A DNA stretch of 64,000 bases from Adiantum capillus-veneris (taxonomy: Eukaryota > Streptophyta > Polypodiopsida > Polypodiales > Pteridaceae): the NCBI GenBank assembly GCA_014529385.2, contig CM043960.1, forward strand, positions 33,399,396 through 33,463,395, given 5' to 3'. Shown here piece by piece: positions 22,311-34,405 of the stretch (position 1 is its first letter; each line of letters begins with the position of its first letter). Position numbers and translations under genes: made by a program. Under the pieces are notes generated by a model that did not search any database, had not been told where the DNA came from, and worked only from the letters and a program-made list of their open reading frames with translations.

Positions 22311-24554
22311 AAGAGCCCACACACAAAAATGTCACTTTTTAGCATCTGTTTAGGTGGGTGGTCAGGGGATGGTGGACGGCCGTGAGACTACGCTAACTAA
22401 AGCTGAAAAAGAGCGGGCAAAAAATAATCATAAAGAAATAATAATAAAGTTAGTGGTTGTTGGTCTGCATGGGAGTTGTGCTAGTGGACACGTCGTCTAG
22501 TGGTTGAGGATGCAGCATAAGGATGGTTGCACAACACGGTGGGTATACTCCTTCTAGTGTTAGGTGACTCACTAGTAGTGCCGGATGGCTTGAGAGAGGC
22601 CTGGTAGTGCAAGCACAGCCTGTGGCAGTAGTTTAGTGGCTCAAAACCTGCTCTACAACATGTCTGTTGTTGAACATCACGGGTTGCACCGTGAATCTCG
22701 CAACGGCATGAAAATCTGAACCCGCACGTCAAAGTTGATGTCCCAATCATCGCGAACTACAAACAAGACCTCTAGTTGCCCCACACTTCCTTGCCATATT
22801 GACCATAGCTTCTAATGTTTTGTGGTTTTTCTTTCAACCTCGCTTGACTTTAAAGTTTGCATGGTCATGTTCCCATGACTTCCTCTTTAGCCTTCGTTTC
22901 ACACGAGCAATATGCATGTAGCTCAAGACTGGTTCCTAGGTCTTTTTCTATTGAGATTGATTTTATGATGTTTAAATCCCATTCCCTCTATAGCACTTCT
23001 TCTCCCTTCCCTCACAAGCTACATGGTCTCTTGAGATTATTCAATTAATGATAAATCTCTGCTTCCTTGTTGCGGAAGCGACTCACACACCCATGAAGTG
23101 CATGCAAACACTACCTAGATCAACATAATGTCAATTGAGGACACAGATGGCACACGGAGGAAATCTCTTTAGCTTGTCAGGTTGAGACCATCCTACACAT
23201 ACAACACTCTGGAAGGCCAACTAAACCACAATCAAGAACCTCACTACTCTCAACTACACCACCTAGCCACATACACACATACGGAAGGTAACTCACCTAA
23301 TCATGCCAGATTCGTACAAAACTTAAGGAACACCATCCCCTCACTAGGATACACCTGTCCCTATGCTTCTACACTCAAAACCCTCACTCTAAACCCGTCT
23401 GCGGAAAACGCGTAGGATGACAGAGCAGAATTTTGAAAGTGCCCGAAACGGAAATTTATGAGTACCTATGTGTAGCTTATGTCACCACGATTTTATAGAC
23501 TACTAGCACGCAGAAAACAGACATCGTTTGATACACTTACGGCCACAAATAGCTCGTAGATGCGTCGGCGTGTGCGCTTCGTCTCGCGTGGAATGCTTGG
23601 CGTTGTCGCGTAGCTCTCCTCGAGCTTACAGCAATGGTGCAGTCAGATCTCCAATGTGTTGAGCGAGTCGGGCATAGCGAGAGGATAAAGCTCACGCTCA
23701 CTCTCTTTCTCTCTCACACACAGTAGACGGCAGCGCTCCAGTTTAGATTATGATTAAAGTTCCCCTCCCTTTACAAAATGACCTTGGTACCTTATATACT
23801 AAGGCTACCTTAGGTTTAACCAAAAATGGGGTTGAAAGGGTCAAATGGCTTTGTATTTACAATCTGGAAGTGCCATTGCACCCCGGCTTCTGAAACTAGA
23901 ATAACTACTCATTACAAATGACGTTTATAGCCATAATCCGCAGCATTTCATAACTCGCAAAAGATAAGACTTTGGTACGAAACTAGAGTTATGTTGTGTT
24001 GTTGACCCAGCGGTCAACATTCCTCTTCTTCTTCTTCTTCTACCTTGGAAGAAACTAATCAGAACTCCTTTACTTATAACTCTACCATTTTAGATTTAAC
24101 GTATATAAATAATTTGATAGCCTAATCTCTTTCTCTACATACTTTAGTTCGATTGCATGCACCATAGTAACTACTATTATGCTCTAAATTTGTACTTATC
24201 ATATGACCAACTATCCTTACCTATATAGATTTTCATTCAGCCACAAAAATACAAAATCCCTAAACAATTTAAAATACATGTGATCCAAGGAGATTCATAA
24301 TAATCACATACATACAATTTCAAACGGGAAATTTTAAGTGCAAGTAAGCATGACTTATCTTTGTTCACAATAATCTTCATAGCCATCATCGCTGCAAGTC
24401 CAAGGGCATAGATCTAATACTACTGATATAGCCAAAAGTGGGGAAGGCATTGCAAAATAACAAAAACAACATACTGCAAGCCATAAACCGACAAAACTAT
24501 ATACTTGGCAAATCCTGTGACATCTGTAATAAATAATTATATATCAATTTCTAT
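22311..24554. other. Unassigned sequence, possible degenerate tRNA-like motif and LTR-like tail
   Basis: Near 22489-22515, GTCGTCTAGTGGTTGAGGAT resembles the 5' half of a plant tRNA-Glu, but no B box follows at the right distance. The stretch from about 23740 to 24000 has the composition and some phrases (TACAATCTGGAAG) also seen at 27240-27320, suggesting related LTR or untranslated sequence. No gene is supported. Confidence 0.35.
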
Positions 24555-25885
24555 TACAGCTCCTTGGGAATGTCATCCATAAACACGTCTTGAAACTCGT
24601 TTAGGAAACTAGAAAGTTCTAATTTCTCTCTAGTTTCATTTTTAGCTTCATTAGGAACACATGCATCTTTCTTAGACTACTTGACAAAAACCATGCAGAA
24701 AAAAAGAGAGATTTTCATTACTTTATCTAAAGTTTGTGTCTATACAAGGGGTATAGCATTGCTCGCACTATTAACATCAATTGAAACATCCTTGCCTCGA
24801 TAGGAAAAGAGGACTTTTCTCTCTGGAAACTTCATATGGTAGCCATGCGATCAAACCATGGTGCCCCTAGGATAACATCTTCATACTTGAGTGGAGAGAT
24901 GAAGAAATATTCTTTATTACCATAGCTTTGCACATGGAGCCTTGTCTTCCCAATCAATGGAGTGATTGAGACCTCTTGCCCTTTGAAAGCTCCATCTGCT
25001 CGTACCACATCTCTCATCTCAAAGTCATGAATTCCTAGCTTGGTAGGTAGCTCAACAGAAATAAAGTTGTCGATAGAACCAGGGTCAAACAATATGAAAG
25101 CGTCATGCTCTCTTACTTTTCCCCAAGCACAAGAGAGTGGTGCTCCATTGCAATGGCCTTCCTCTTCTAGAGCTTCCACCATGGTGGCTCTAGGAGGATC
25201 ATTACGTTCATTCCTCTTAGGACATGCCCAAGAAACATTACCTTGCTCTCCACACTTGAAACACTTGTTATATTTATGATAACGTTCTACCTCTTTGGGA
25301 GAAAGTTTATTTTTACCTTTGTAGCCCTTTTCTTTGTTATTGTTGTTTTTAGCCTTGGGCGAATTTTGTGTCGCATTGTACTTCCCCTTTGGCTCAGTTG
25401 ACTCTTTGACTTCCGTTTGCTTTGAGCTCTTCTTGGTCCCTTGTTGAAAATGAATCCTCGAAGTAACCATAGTATGATATATGACCTCTGTAATTGTTTT
25501 AGGTCTTTGTGAGTTGACATACTCACTCATCTCCTCCAATAGGCCATCAAATTTTTTTTTCCACAAAGTCTATCGTTTTGTAGACAATGGCTTTGACACG
25601 GAACTCCCAAAACTTATCCACATACTAGATAGACTCATATGGGGTCATCTTCAAGATTTGTCATTCTATGAGGACTTTGTCTTTTGCATCACTTGGAAGG
25701 AATTGCTTTGTAATGGCAATCATCAAAGCTTTCCACATCTTTGGATCTTCTCCTTGCTTCGTGTAGCTTGTCAACAAGGTGTTTGACAAATCTGCAACCA
25801 TCCTCAACAGCTATACCATGAGCCAAATCTAAGTTGTCAATATTAATTATATTCTCTTGATGTAGGTGCCCCCAATTTGAGAAAA
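24555..25885 (-). pseudogene. Ty3/gypsy gag-protease fragment, same family as 6.4 kb
   Basis: On the minus strand from 25885 there is a decayed gag start with in-frame stops. Then comes an open frame (25566-24832) with EEMSEYVNSQ and CFKCGEQGNVSWAC. The latter is a zinc knuckle with Asn in place of the conserved His. HDAFILFDPGSIDNFIS follows (protease active site reading DPGS again) and then GAPWFDRM. Homology to the 6.4-7.6 kb element continues to about 24555, at the FQDVF.DDIPKEL linker, with further stops. It ends before reverse transcriptase. Confidence 0.8.
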
Positions 25886-26054
25886 ACAAAAAATGTGTAC
25901 ATTAGAGAATTGGAGATTAAAAAATAGATGATGACATGCAAGACCTTAGAGTTATCATTATGGAAGTTTGGAAGGTGGAAGGTCAACACTGATGATTCCA
26001 AAATCCAAAGGTCTGCTTTCATTTTAGGATTTTTTAAGGGTACAATAGTGTGAT

Positions 26055-26058
<4 letters not shown>

Positions 26059-26134
<76 letters not shown>
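26059..26134. repeat. (CT)38 microsatellite
   Basis: Uninterrupted CT tract of about 76 bp. Confidence 0.97.
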
Positions 26135-26144
<10 letters not shown>

Positions 26145-27365
26145 CCTACGTTTTCTCTGTAGTTCCTATTTCTTGTCAATGCATCATGGGGCAAGGCATG
26201 ATGAGAGGCTTGTTCTCTGGACTCCGACCATAGGCATCCATGTCCATCTCTATCGCATGGTGTTAAACGTGCAACCACCTCCTTTGACCTTGCTAGTGAC
26301 CGTGGTCGACATTCTCTTTCTCATCTCCTCATCTCCCACTCTCTCATTCTATATATTCAAATTCTACATCCAACTATTACTAAGGGCCGCACATGATCTA
26401 TCCATGTGCACCTTCATGCATGCCGCCATCCTAATCCATGTAGAGCACCCATCCTGATCTTGATAAGTTGAGTTGAGGCTACAAACTAGAGGGAAGGTCA
26501 CATCAAGGCTAGGCAGAGGCCTCCTACTCATCAATATAAGACTGCCATGGTAGCTGTGAGATGGGTTTCCTAACCTCACTCTTATCTTAGCAGACATAGC
26601 AAGAACCACGAACATAATTGTCAATCCATGCGACGAAGCTGACTCGACTAGTGCATAGAGGCTACAAGAGGGTGTCAATCTCTTGGAAAACAAAAGACAA
26701 CTCGCATCTAACACAAACACTCAAATGACCTAAGTCATCAAAAGTTAGTCATTAATCGGTAAACAAAACATGACCATTATAGCATCAAACGACATCCAAA
26801 TGTTACGAAACTTATAGAGCAAGTATATAAGACCTAAGCACACATGCTTATCGTCTCGAATCTCACTTTTGATGAAGTGCAAAAAACGCGATTATTAACA
26901 GAAGTGACTTTTTGACCTAGTCGTTTCTAACCCTGAATGTATTTAAATGCTTAGCAATGATGCCCCAATATACTGCCTATGCTTACTTTGTGATTTCCTA
27001 GCTTAAATTCCTACTTATGATGAAATTAGGCCGCGGGTCAATGATGCCAAAAGCTATGGTTTACCATGATATGTTTACGTCAATGCGTAGAGCTCTTACC
27101 TGTTGTTGCAATGCAACGGACGGCACTGCAATGTGACAACCGACAAGGGAGTAGGAATCATGAGAAGGAGCGTCATTAGCTCACGCTGTGTATTTCTTAT
27201 CCAAAAACTTAATAATAACTTACAAAAATTGGCTTTTATACCTTAGCCAAGGTTTCTTTGGTCAAAAACTAATCATTTGGGAGCTCAAACTAAGGATAAA
27301 TTGATACAATCTGGAAGCTTATAGCTCCAGCTAATTGATTACAATATCCACTTGGCAAATAGGAG
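26135..27365. other. Unassigned sequence, LTR-like near its end
   Basis: Open frames up to 118 codons lack recognisable domains. The 27180-27360 segment resembles the 23760-23950 segment in phrase order and may be LTR or 3' untranslated sequence of a neighbouring element. Confidence 0.3.
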
Positions 27366-29318
27366 TTACAATATTGCCGATTTATCAAAAGAATAAGTGT
27401 TTTTACAATAAAAGCTCCCAAAAAATGTTACATGGGTTAGCTTGCTACTAAAATTCCCCTCCTCCTCGACTGTGTCATCCCTTGACATAGTTTCATGGAT
27501 TGAAATAGTCTTCAGGTTGACGGCTGGCGAGGCAGTCTTTAAGTGCTTGTAGAGCTTTCTGATATCTAATGCGGCGTTCTTTCTCAGGGACTTGCAGAAA
27601 CTGAATAGTGACTTTGTTTTAAGTTCGATGGCAAAATAGCCAACAAACCTTGCTATCAAATTGTTGACCACTAGCCCAAAAAACTTTGTACGCCATGTGA
27701 AGAATCCTGTGTAAAAAGCTTCTTCAAATGCCAACATGTTGTTTGATGGCAAGAAGATACATCTGGCATAGAAGCCGTAGAGAATTTCTTATGAAGGTTG
27801 TTCATTCAAATCATAGCACAAGCCTTTGTTACCTTCTAAGAAGGACATCCATGGGGCTCTTGCTTGCTCAGGCTCATGAAAAACTTAGATGCATATGAGC
27901 AGCATTCTGCAGATTTTATATAGCATTGCACATGAGAGGTCGGACAGGCTCTTGAAGAAGTTCATGGCACCCGTTAGGGTTTTCACCATGTATTCCTTAG
28001 TTGCTGGTCCCTGTTCTGGAGCTGGCAGTTTTGGGTAATTGAGCCAAGTCAACCTTTTCTTCTTTATTTCTTTGTGTGCCTGCCATGTACTTACCCTTGG
28101 TACATGACACAATGTAGGGTCTTTCCGTATTGCTACAGGTGCTCTTGTAAACAAAATAAGGTATCGTGAGTTTTTGTTTAGCCAATTCTTTCTCCATTTG
28201 GGGTGGAGAGCATCTGACCCCTCTTCTTGCATATCCTTGTAAAGTCTATCTTTGGCTTGCATTAGCTCCACTTTTATCAAAGGGTAGGGCAACGACTGTT
28301 GATGCCATTGAGAATTGATTTGGTTGGGAGTGAGTTGTGTTACATTGACTGAGTGAAGAACTCTCAACTCCCAATCCATTGCCGCTTTCCATTCAGCATC
28401 CATTTCATGGACAATCTATTCTTTAAGTGCATCTTCTTCAGCTTTAGAAAGCTGGACCATTGGCACTTGTTCCTCTTTGGTGATTGGTACTTGGAATTCA
28501 GAATCTCCTGTCTGCCCTTCTATTGGCTGTGTTTCCATATCTGCAAAGGAGACTGATGGTATGTCTATATTTGGCGGTTTTGAGGTACATGCGTGCTCTT
28601 GAGCTTTTGTATGTCCTTCTCTCAGCAGCTGGTTGGCTCTCTTTAGATCCTCTATCTCCTTGAGCAACTGATCTTCTCTTTGTACCCACATTAAGGCAAG
28701 GTTAGGTTTTTGTGCATGTTCCAGCTTCAACTCAAGTTCCAGGTCCTTGTTTCTCTTTTTCCAAAGTCTTGTAGACTTCATATCTCTCCTGGAGTGAAGC
28801 TACAGCTGGGTTTTCCCTGATCTAATTTAGGAATGCCGCTTGGTCATTGATTCGTTGCTTTGAGTATTGCAATGAAGCATTTGCTACATTTAATTGCACT
28901 TGGAGCTTTTGTACTAATGAGTAGTGCTCAAAAATTCGTTTGTTACTTCAGTCAGCTGTTGGTCCTTGCTTTTGCATGCATCTGACAGCTTTGTGAGAAG
29001 TTGTCCTAAATCTTCCATCTCTTTCTGTTGCCTTTCCTTGACAATTTGGTGTTGCTCTATTTCGTTTTTTACTCTTTGATCTATGCTTGAAGATTCTCGA
29101 TGATGTTCATTCTGTCTTCAAGCTTGCCTTGGAGAGCATCAATTACTTGTTCCAACTCTCAAGCTTCGGTACTGCGGCTAAGAGTTGTTGTTCGCATCTT
29201 TTCTATCATTAGCTGCATCTGCTGATTTTGTGATCCAAATGTGATCAAAATCGATTGGTGGGCTTGTCACATCATGTACTTTGGTCCCATAAGGTCAAAG
29301 TCAAAATTTGGACTCATT
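27366..29318 (-). pseudogene. Unrecognised retroelement-associated ORF with coiled coil, broken
   Basis: Starting at an ATG near 29318 (MSPNFDFDLMGPKYMM), the minus strand can be followed for about 650 codons with several stops and small frame changes. The N-terminal half is rich in Gln, Glu, Leu and Lys with heptad-like stretches (EDQLLKEIEDLKRANQLL), consistent with a coiled coil. The middle is acidic. The C-terminal part (open in 28403-27885 and 27752-27366) has no domain I recognise and ends near SIHETMSRDDTVEEEGNF. It lies on the same strand as, and downstream of, the gypsy element at 31.7-37.6 kb. It could be a post-pol ORF of that element, the gag of another element or a captured host gene. 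No function is assigned. Confidence 0.45.
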
Positions 29319-31676
29319 CTGGTGAAAAGTAAATAATCGTGATTATTAACTATTTCATCAAATTGAACATTTTTTGTTGCAAGTTGGTTCTAAACATGAT
29401 ATAGAGCCTCTATGTGAAATATGGGATGATTTGGATAAAAAATGGGATCATTAACTCAAAATTTGGACAGAAGAGCCTTCCATGTGTTTTTTGAACAAAA
29501 TCTGAGATTTTCTTGATCTTTTGGGCTCATATTTGACATGTGGCATGGGAAAGCTGTGTACAAGTGATAGGTGAAGTGACATGATGATTTTCAAGCCAAC
29601 TGTGCACAAAAGTAAATAATCGCAATTATTAACTACAACTGTATTTTTTGCTTGAAAAGATAATTTTATGACCTACACATCTTCATTACATCTAAAACAA
29701 GTCCTAAAGATAAGATTTGGTCGTGTCGCCATCACTTCGTGCTCTTGTCGACTCTGAAATCACCGGTTTTTGTTACTACTTGGTGTGTAGAGATGTTGGT
29801 CACTTTTGAAGCCATGGACTTGTTTGCTACATAGTCTTGATGTTGCTCATCCACTTTGGGCTCATTCTGAGTCAATTTGATTTCATATGTCAAATTTGAC
29901 ACTTTGTAGTCTTCGAGTTGTTTCCTGCTGTTAGAGATCTTGCCTAGACTGTTTTCTTGAAACTATCTAGGTACATTGTGTATAGACCTTGTCTATAAGT
30001 TGCCCGTGGAGTCAGAATTCAATTCTGGCATGTGGCAAAAACCTAGATTATTTACTTGGGGACCCCCTCGACCCCTGCCAAATGGTCATCTAATGATATG
30101 GAAGTGTTCTACTATCTAGGGGCATACTACAGTTCAAGTATCGTCCAATTTGGTTGAACTGACAGGCTGCTATGGTCGTTTTTGTGTTGTAGGAATCTGT
30201 ACATGGCTGGGATTCTAGGGTTTTTCCATGGGCCTAGACCTACTACCCAACTGTATAGAAACGTTCTTTGATGAGTTTAGAACTTACCCCTCATGTCTGG
30301 TGTGAGACGGCGCTGAAAATGGGCGATCGTGGACTCTGAAAATCGCACATGAAGAAGCTAGAGAGCTCTCTTCTCCAAGAGTGACTAGTAGACCCTCGCA
30401 ACACATGCGACACGGTAGACGCCTTCAACAACCACGACACAGCAGTCCCCTATAACCAACACGATGCTGCAGACCCCAGCAACAAACACGACTGTCGAAA
30501 ATTCCCTCTCCAAATGCATGTTGTCGGCTAAAAAGTCTGCTCAAAAAGGTGAGTTCTACATTGCGTTTTGGTCGTGTCTATGCACCTCATGGCAATGCAT
30601 GGCAAAAAATCCTATTTTTTAGCATTGGTTGCGAATCATTTTTCTCCATGGCTTTGCTTACAGCATTGGTGGAGTGATTTTGAGCTACCTTGGATATCTA
30701 TACTCATACTTTCCAAACTATCTTCTCCCAGATTCCCCTGTTACTCCTACTAGGCCATGAAATCTACATTAGACTCAAAAAGTTCTTCAATCAGACTCCG
30801 TTAGCTCATTCTGCAAGAATTTGCAAAAACAAGCCTTGGCGGCCTAGTTTAGGCTTCCCGCGTCTGTTTGTTGTTTTGATTGAAAATTTTTGTGCTTGTC
30901 TGCCTTGTTCTTTTGATCATCAGCATATCTTCAATTTCTCCATCTGAGCTCATTTGCTATTTATTAATAATTTTTTACCTGTTTATTGAAAAAATTTAAA
31001 AAAAAATAAAAATGCAATAGAAAAGCAAATTGAAAATCAACAATTAAGAAAATCCATTGAAGAACACTATTTTAATAATTTTTGGTGGATTTCTCTATTT
31101 TTAAGCTCCAATATCAAGAAAAATTAATGAAAATAAGCAAAAAGGCTATTTTTTGATGTAATTTCTACTAGTATATACACTATTTACACTCATCGGGGAG
31201 ATGTTATCAGCTGAAATTCCCCTGTTGATGCTTTTTATTAAAAGACATTATTAGGAAATTTTACAAAAAACCACAAGTTAACATCCAACTTTTTCCTTCC
31301 TCTTCAAACATTGCCCTTAATCAATGAAGTTTCCTTCCACCCCTCCTAGATAGAGTACTCCGAGATGACTGTGCGCATGGGTTGAACAATCATGTCTATG
31401 CATAGCCATGGTGGGCTCTACCCTACTATGAAGGTCAATGCAATTCAAACTAGTATGCGGTGCAAGAGTTGGGTCTTGAGTAGTTAACTCAAGGGTTTCC
31501 GTGGTCGAGGTTTCCTATTGCTATTTTCTAAATAGCAGATTTTGTAAGTTGTGTGCTCTTTGTCTGATTGTACCATCTGGATGCTTTGGCACAATGATTT
31601 CTTGAGCTATAGGTATCAATGATGATGGTTGCTAAGATTTAACTCTCCATTGGTATTTTCGTTTTCCATTGATGAA
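29319..31676. other. Non-coding AT-rich stretch between retroelement ORFs
   Basis: No gene is recognised. Two near-copies of a palindrome-containing phrase, AAGTAAATAATCG..ATTATTAACTA, lie at about 29327 and 29610, with a related ATTATTTACTTGGGGACC at about 30047. The stretch is plausibly untranslated or LTR sequence of the flanking minus-strand elements. Confidence 0.35.
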
Positions 31677-32400
31677 CTATTGTGGTTGAGTTTTTTGAGA
31701 TTTAACTTTCCACTGATTCATCGGCTTTACAGTTTGTGGAGAAGGTAAATGCTCCTTTGGTTTCCAAACCCATGTAGTGCTAGTTTCTCTTTTGAAAGAT
31801 GTTTTTCTCTGAGTTGCTAGATGTGAAACTTCCTTCAGTATGGTAGTTGAGTTTTTGGGCACCCAAATTTGAGACTGATTGTCCTTGATTTGTGCTTTTG
31901 ATACCCAAATTTTACTGACTCCTTGCATGCTACTTGTAGCATTTTCTTGTCTAGAGGTTGACGTAGATTGATTACTCCCTAGATTCTTTTGTGGGCAACC
32001 TCTTTTCCATTCCTCTTTGCTCGGTGCAATTGGAACTAAGAGTTGTCCTCCTTTAAGTGATAGCTTGAGTTGATTGGTGTCCCAATCTGGTACTGCCTTG
32101 TATGTTCGCATCCATGAGATTTCAAGAATCATCATTTCATTCATATGTTCATATGGTATGCATACAAAGTGATGTGGACATGAAAATCCATCTACTATCA
32201 CATTCAAGTTGACTACTTTCAATGCCGGTGTTGGGTTTTTGTTGCATCCTTTGATAGCAGATATTCCCAATGCTAAAGACTGACTTGTAGCTTTCTTGTA
32301 AGGGGAATAGCTGACTACATTCATTCAAGCTCCGGTATCTACTAATGCATTTGTGTTATGTTATTCAGTTGTACCTTGATGCAAAGGTCGATTTCATCCA
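31677..32400 (-). pseudogene. Retropepsin-like domain downstream of integrase
   Basis: Upstream of the open frame 32324-31677, the minus strand reads NALVDTGA (about 32350-32325), an aspartic protease active-site motif. A stop follows, and then MNVVSYSPYKKA. Later comes a flap/'IL..SWMRTYKAVPDW' stretch, as in retropepsins ('ilG.dWl...DW'). The remainder is Lys/Ser/Thr/Gln-rich with repeated W-V-P-K or W-K-P-K tetrads. The position after the integrase C-terminus is unusual, because the gypsy element already has a protease at 37.1 kb. It may be a second element's gag-protease joined here. Decayed; function inferred only from the motif. Confidence 0.55.
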
Positions 32401-32654
32401 ACCATTCATCATCCGTTGATACCGCATCATTCTGTGATTCCCCTAGTCTTTCATCTGGTTCCAAAGTGTTGACGAGAATAGGTGTTTGTTAATTTTTGAA
32501 AGCACCTCCTCTTGAGTACTCGAAGTCGAGCTTGCTCTTGAGCTTCATCAATAACCTGCTGTCGTTTAATCTTTCTCTGCTTTGCTACATGCATCTTCTC
32601 TAGAAAATCATTGGTTAGTGGAAAATGGTACTTCTTTAAGCGGCATCCACTAAT

Positions 32655-33962
32655 CTAGTTAGCCATTGATTCACCATCTATAGTGGACAATTTAACTGCT
32701 CCACTTGGAGATATATCTTCAATGATAAATGGTCCATTTTCCTTTTTCTTGAACTTGGGAATGTGTTGCTTAAGGGAATAAACTAAAACTAGGTCCCCTT
32801 TTTTGAAGATTTTTGTGACTAGATGTGAATCAAAAAAAAAAATGCTTCTTCCGTTTTTGTGCATAGATGTGAGCTACAGCTATTAGCCTTTGCTCGTCAA
32901 GCTTTTCTAAATCTTCAAGCCTCTCTGACAATTCATGTCCGGTCCACTCAAGATCTTTTGCTACCCTTAGTGTTGGCAATAGAAATTCTATCAGTAGTAT
33001 GGCATCAAGACCATAAACAAGATTAAAGGGTGTAGCATTTAAAGTTGTCTTAATGAAACTCTATAAGCCCATAGAGCGGCATGTAGATTCATTTCCCAAT
33101 CAATTCGTCTTGAACTAACTACTTTAGTCAATACCAAGCTAAGAATTTTATTTGTATGCTCAGCTTGTCCATTTGCTTGTGGATGATATGGAGCGGATTT
33201 GTTATGGATGACCATAAATTCATTCAATAGATACTCAATTACCTCATTGAGGAAATGAGTTCCCCTATCAGTGACAATTTCCATTGGAAGTCCATATCTT
33301 GTGAATACATTCTCATACAAGAATGCGGTTGTGGTTCTAGCATCATTCTTCCTGGTTGCCTTAGCCTCTGCGCACTTGGTCAAATAGTCTGAAGCTACAA
33401 TGGTATATTGATCTTGAGTTCTATAAGCAGGTGGTTGTATTGGTCCGACAAAATCTATGCCCCATTTTGCAAAAGCTCTAGTCCCCATCATTGGTCTTAA
33501 AGGCATGCTATCTACCCTTGTTGGCGTTTTTGCTTGTTGGCATGCATCACACCTTCAAACATATTCTTTGGCATCCGCAAAGAGTGTTGGCCACCATATG
33601 GCTACCATTAAAATTGCTTTAGCGGTGGTTTCACTAAAAAAGTGACCTCCAGCTAATCCAACATGTGCTTGTTCTAGAGTGGGGATATATTCATCTTCAT
33701 TTGCACAGAGATGCAAATGTTGATCCTTTCCTCTCTGATACAATTGGTTTCCAATAAGAACATAGTCTCTTGCTTTAGTTTCAATAGCTCTTCGGCGGCG
33801 TTTACTCATATCCTCCGGAAATGTTCTACTTGATAAGTAAGTAACTAGATAGTTACTCCACTTAGGAACGAGTGATATTTGAAATAATGTTACATGAGGT
33901 ATGGGTGTTTGTTTCTGGCATTGAAGACAATCTTTCACAAATGAGTGAGCATCATTTCTCAT
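32655..33962 (-). pseudogene. Gypsy integrase
   Basis: The minus strand has the zinc-binding region ending in CLQCQ in the 33962-33555 frame. Next comes the catalytic core in 33506-33039, with WGIDFVGPI (first Asp), IVTDRGTHFLNEV (second Asp) and NKSAPYHPQANGQAEHTNKI (Glu): a full D,D(35)E set. The C-terminal barrel in 32864-32655 has FKKGDLVLVYSL and KENGPFIIEDIS. Integrase joins the cDNA to the chromosome. The three parts are in separate frames, so the enzyme cannot be made from this copy. Confidence 0.88.
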
Positions 33963-34405
33963 GGTTGGCCAAAATACTCAAAGTCTCAAGATCCGTTGCA
34001 TAGTTTGGTCTTCCACAAAGTGAAGTCCTACTATGGTAATGTGTGCTTAACTTAGGTATTGGGTTTTCTCTTCATGATTAATACACAAAATCAATATTCC
34101 ATCTCGATTTATTTTGTATAGCTTTCCAACTAGTAATTGATACATAGTCGATTGCCCAATTAATCCTGGTGTAATAGGAAATGGTATTTGAGAATCCACT
34201 TGAGCTATAGTCAATGAAACCATATTTTTTGACCAACAGGGTATCATTTCCACGGAGAGCAGATATGCATCCGGTAGATCATTGTCTACTCCTTTTGGTG
34301 GTTCTCTTGAAATAACCCTTGATAAATGATCTGCTCTTTAATGTGTGGTGCCTTTTTTTACAACTACAGTGAAATCAAATTCCAAAAGAATGATGAACCA
34401 TCTCA

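Noticed and set aside
22481-22750. 89-codon minus-strand ORF with several Cys residues
   Set aside because: No domain, no splice context and no repeat of the pattern elsewhere. Cys spacing does not fit a known zinc finger.
24001-24060. Run of CTT triplets as a microsatellite
   Set aside because: Only about six units; too short to list separately.
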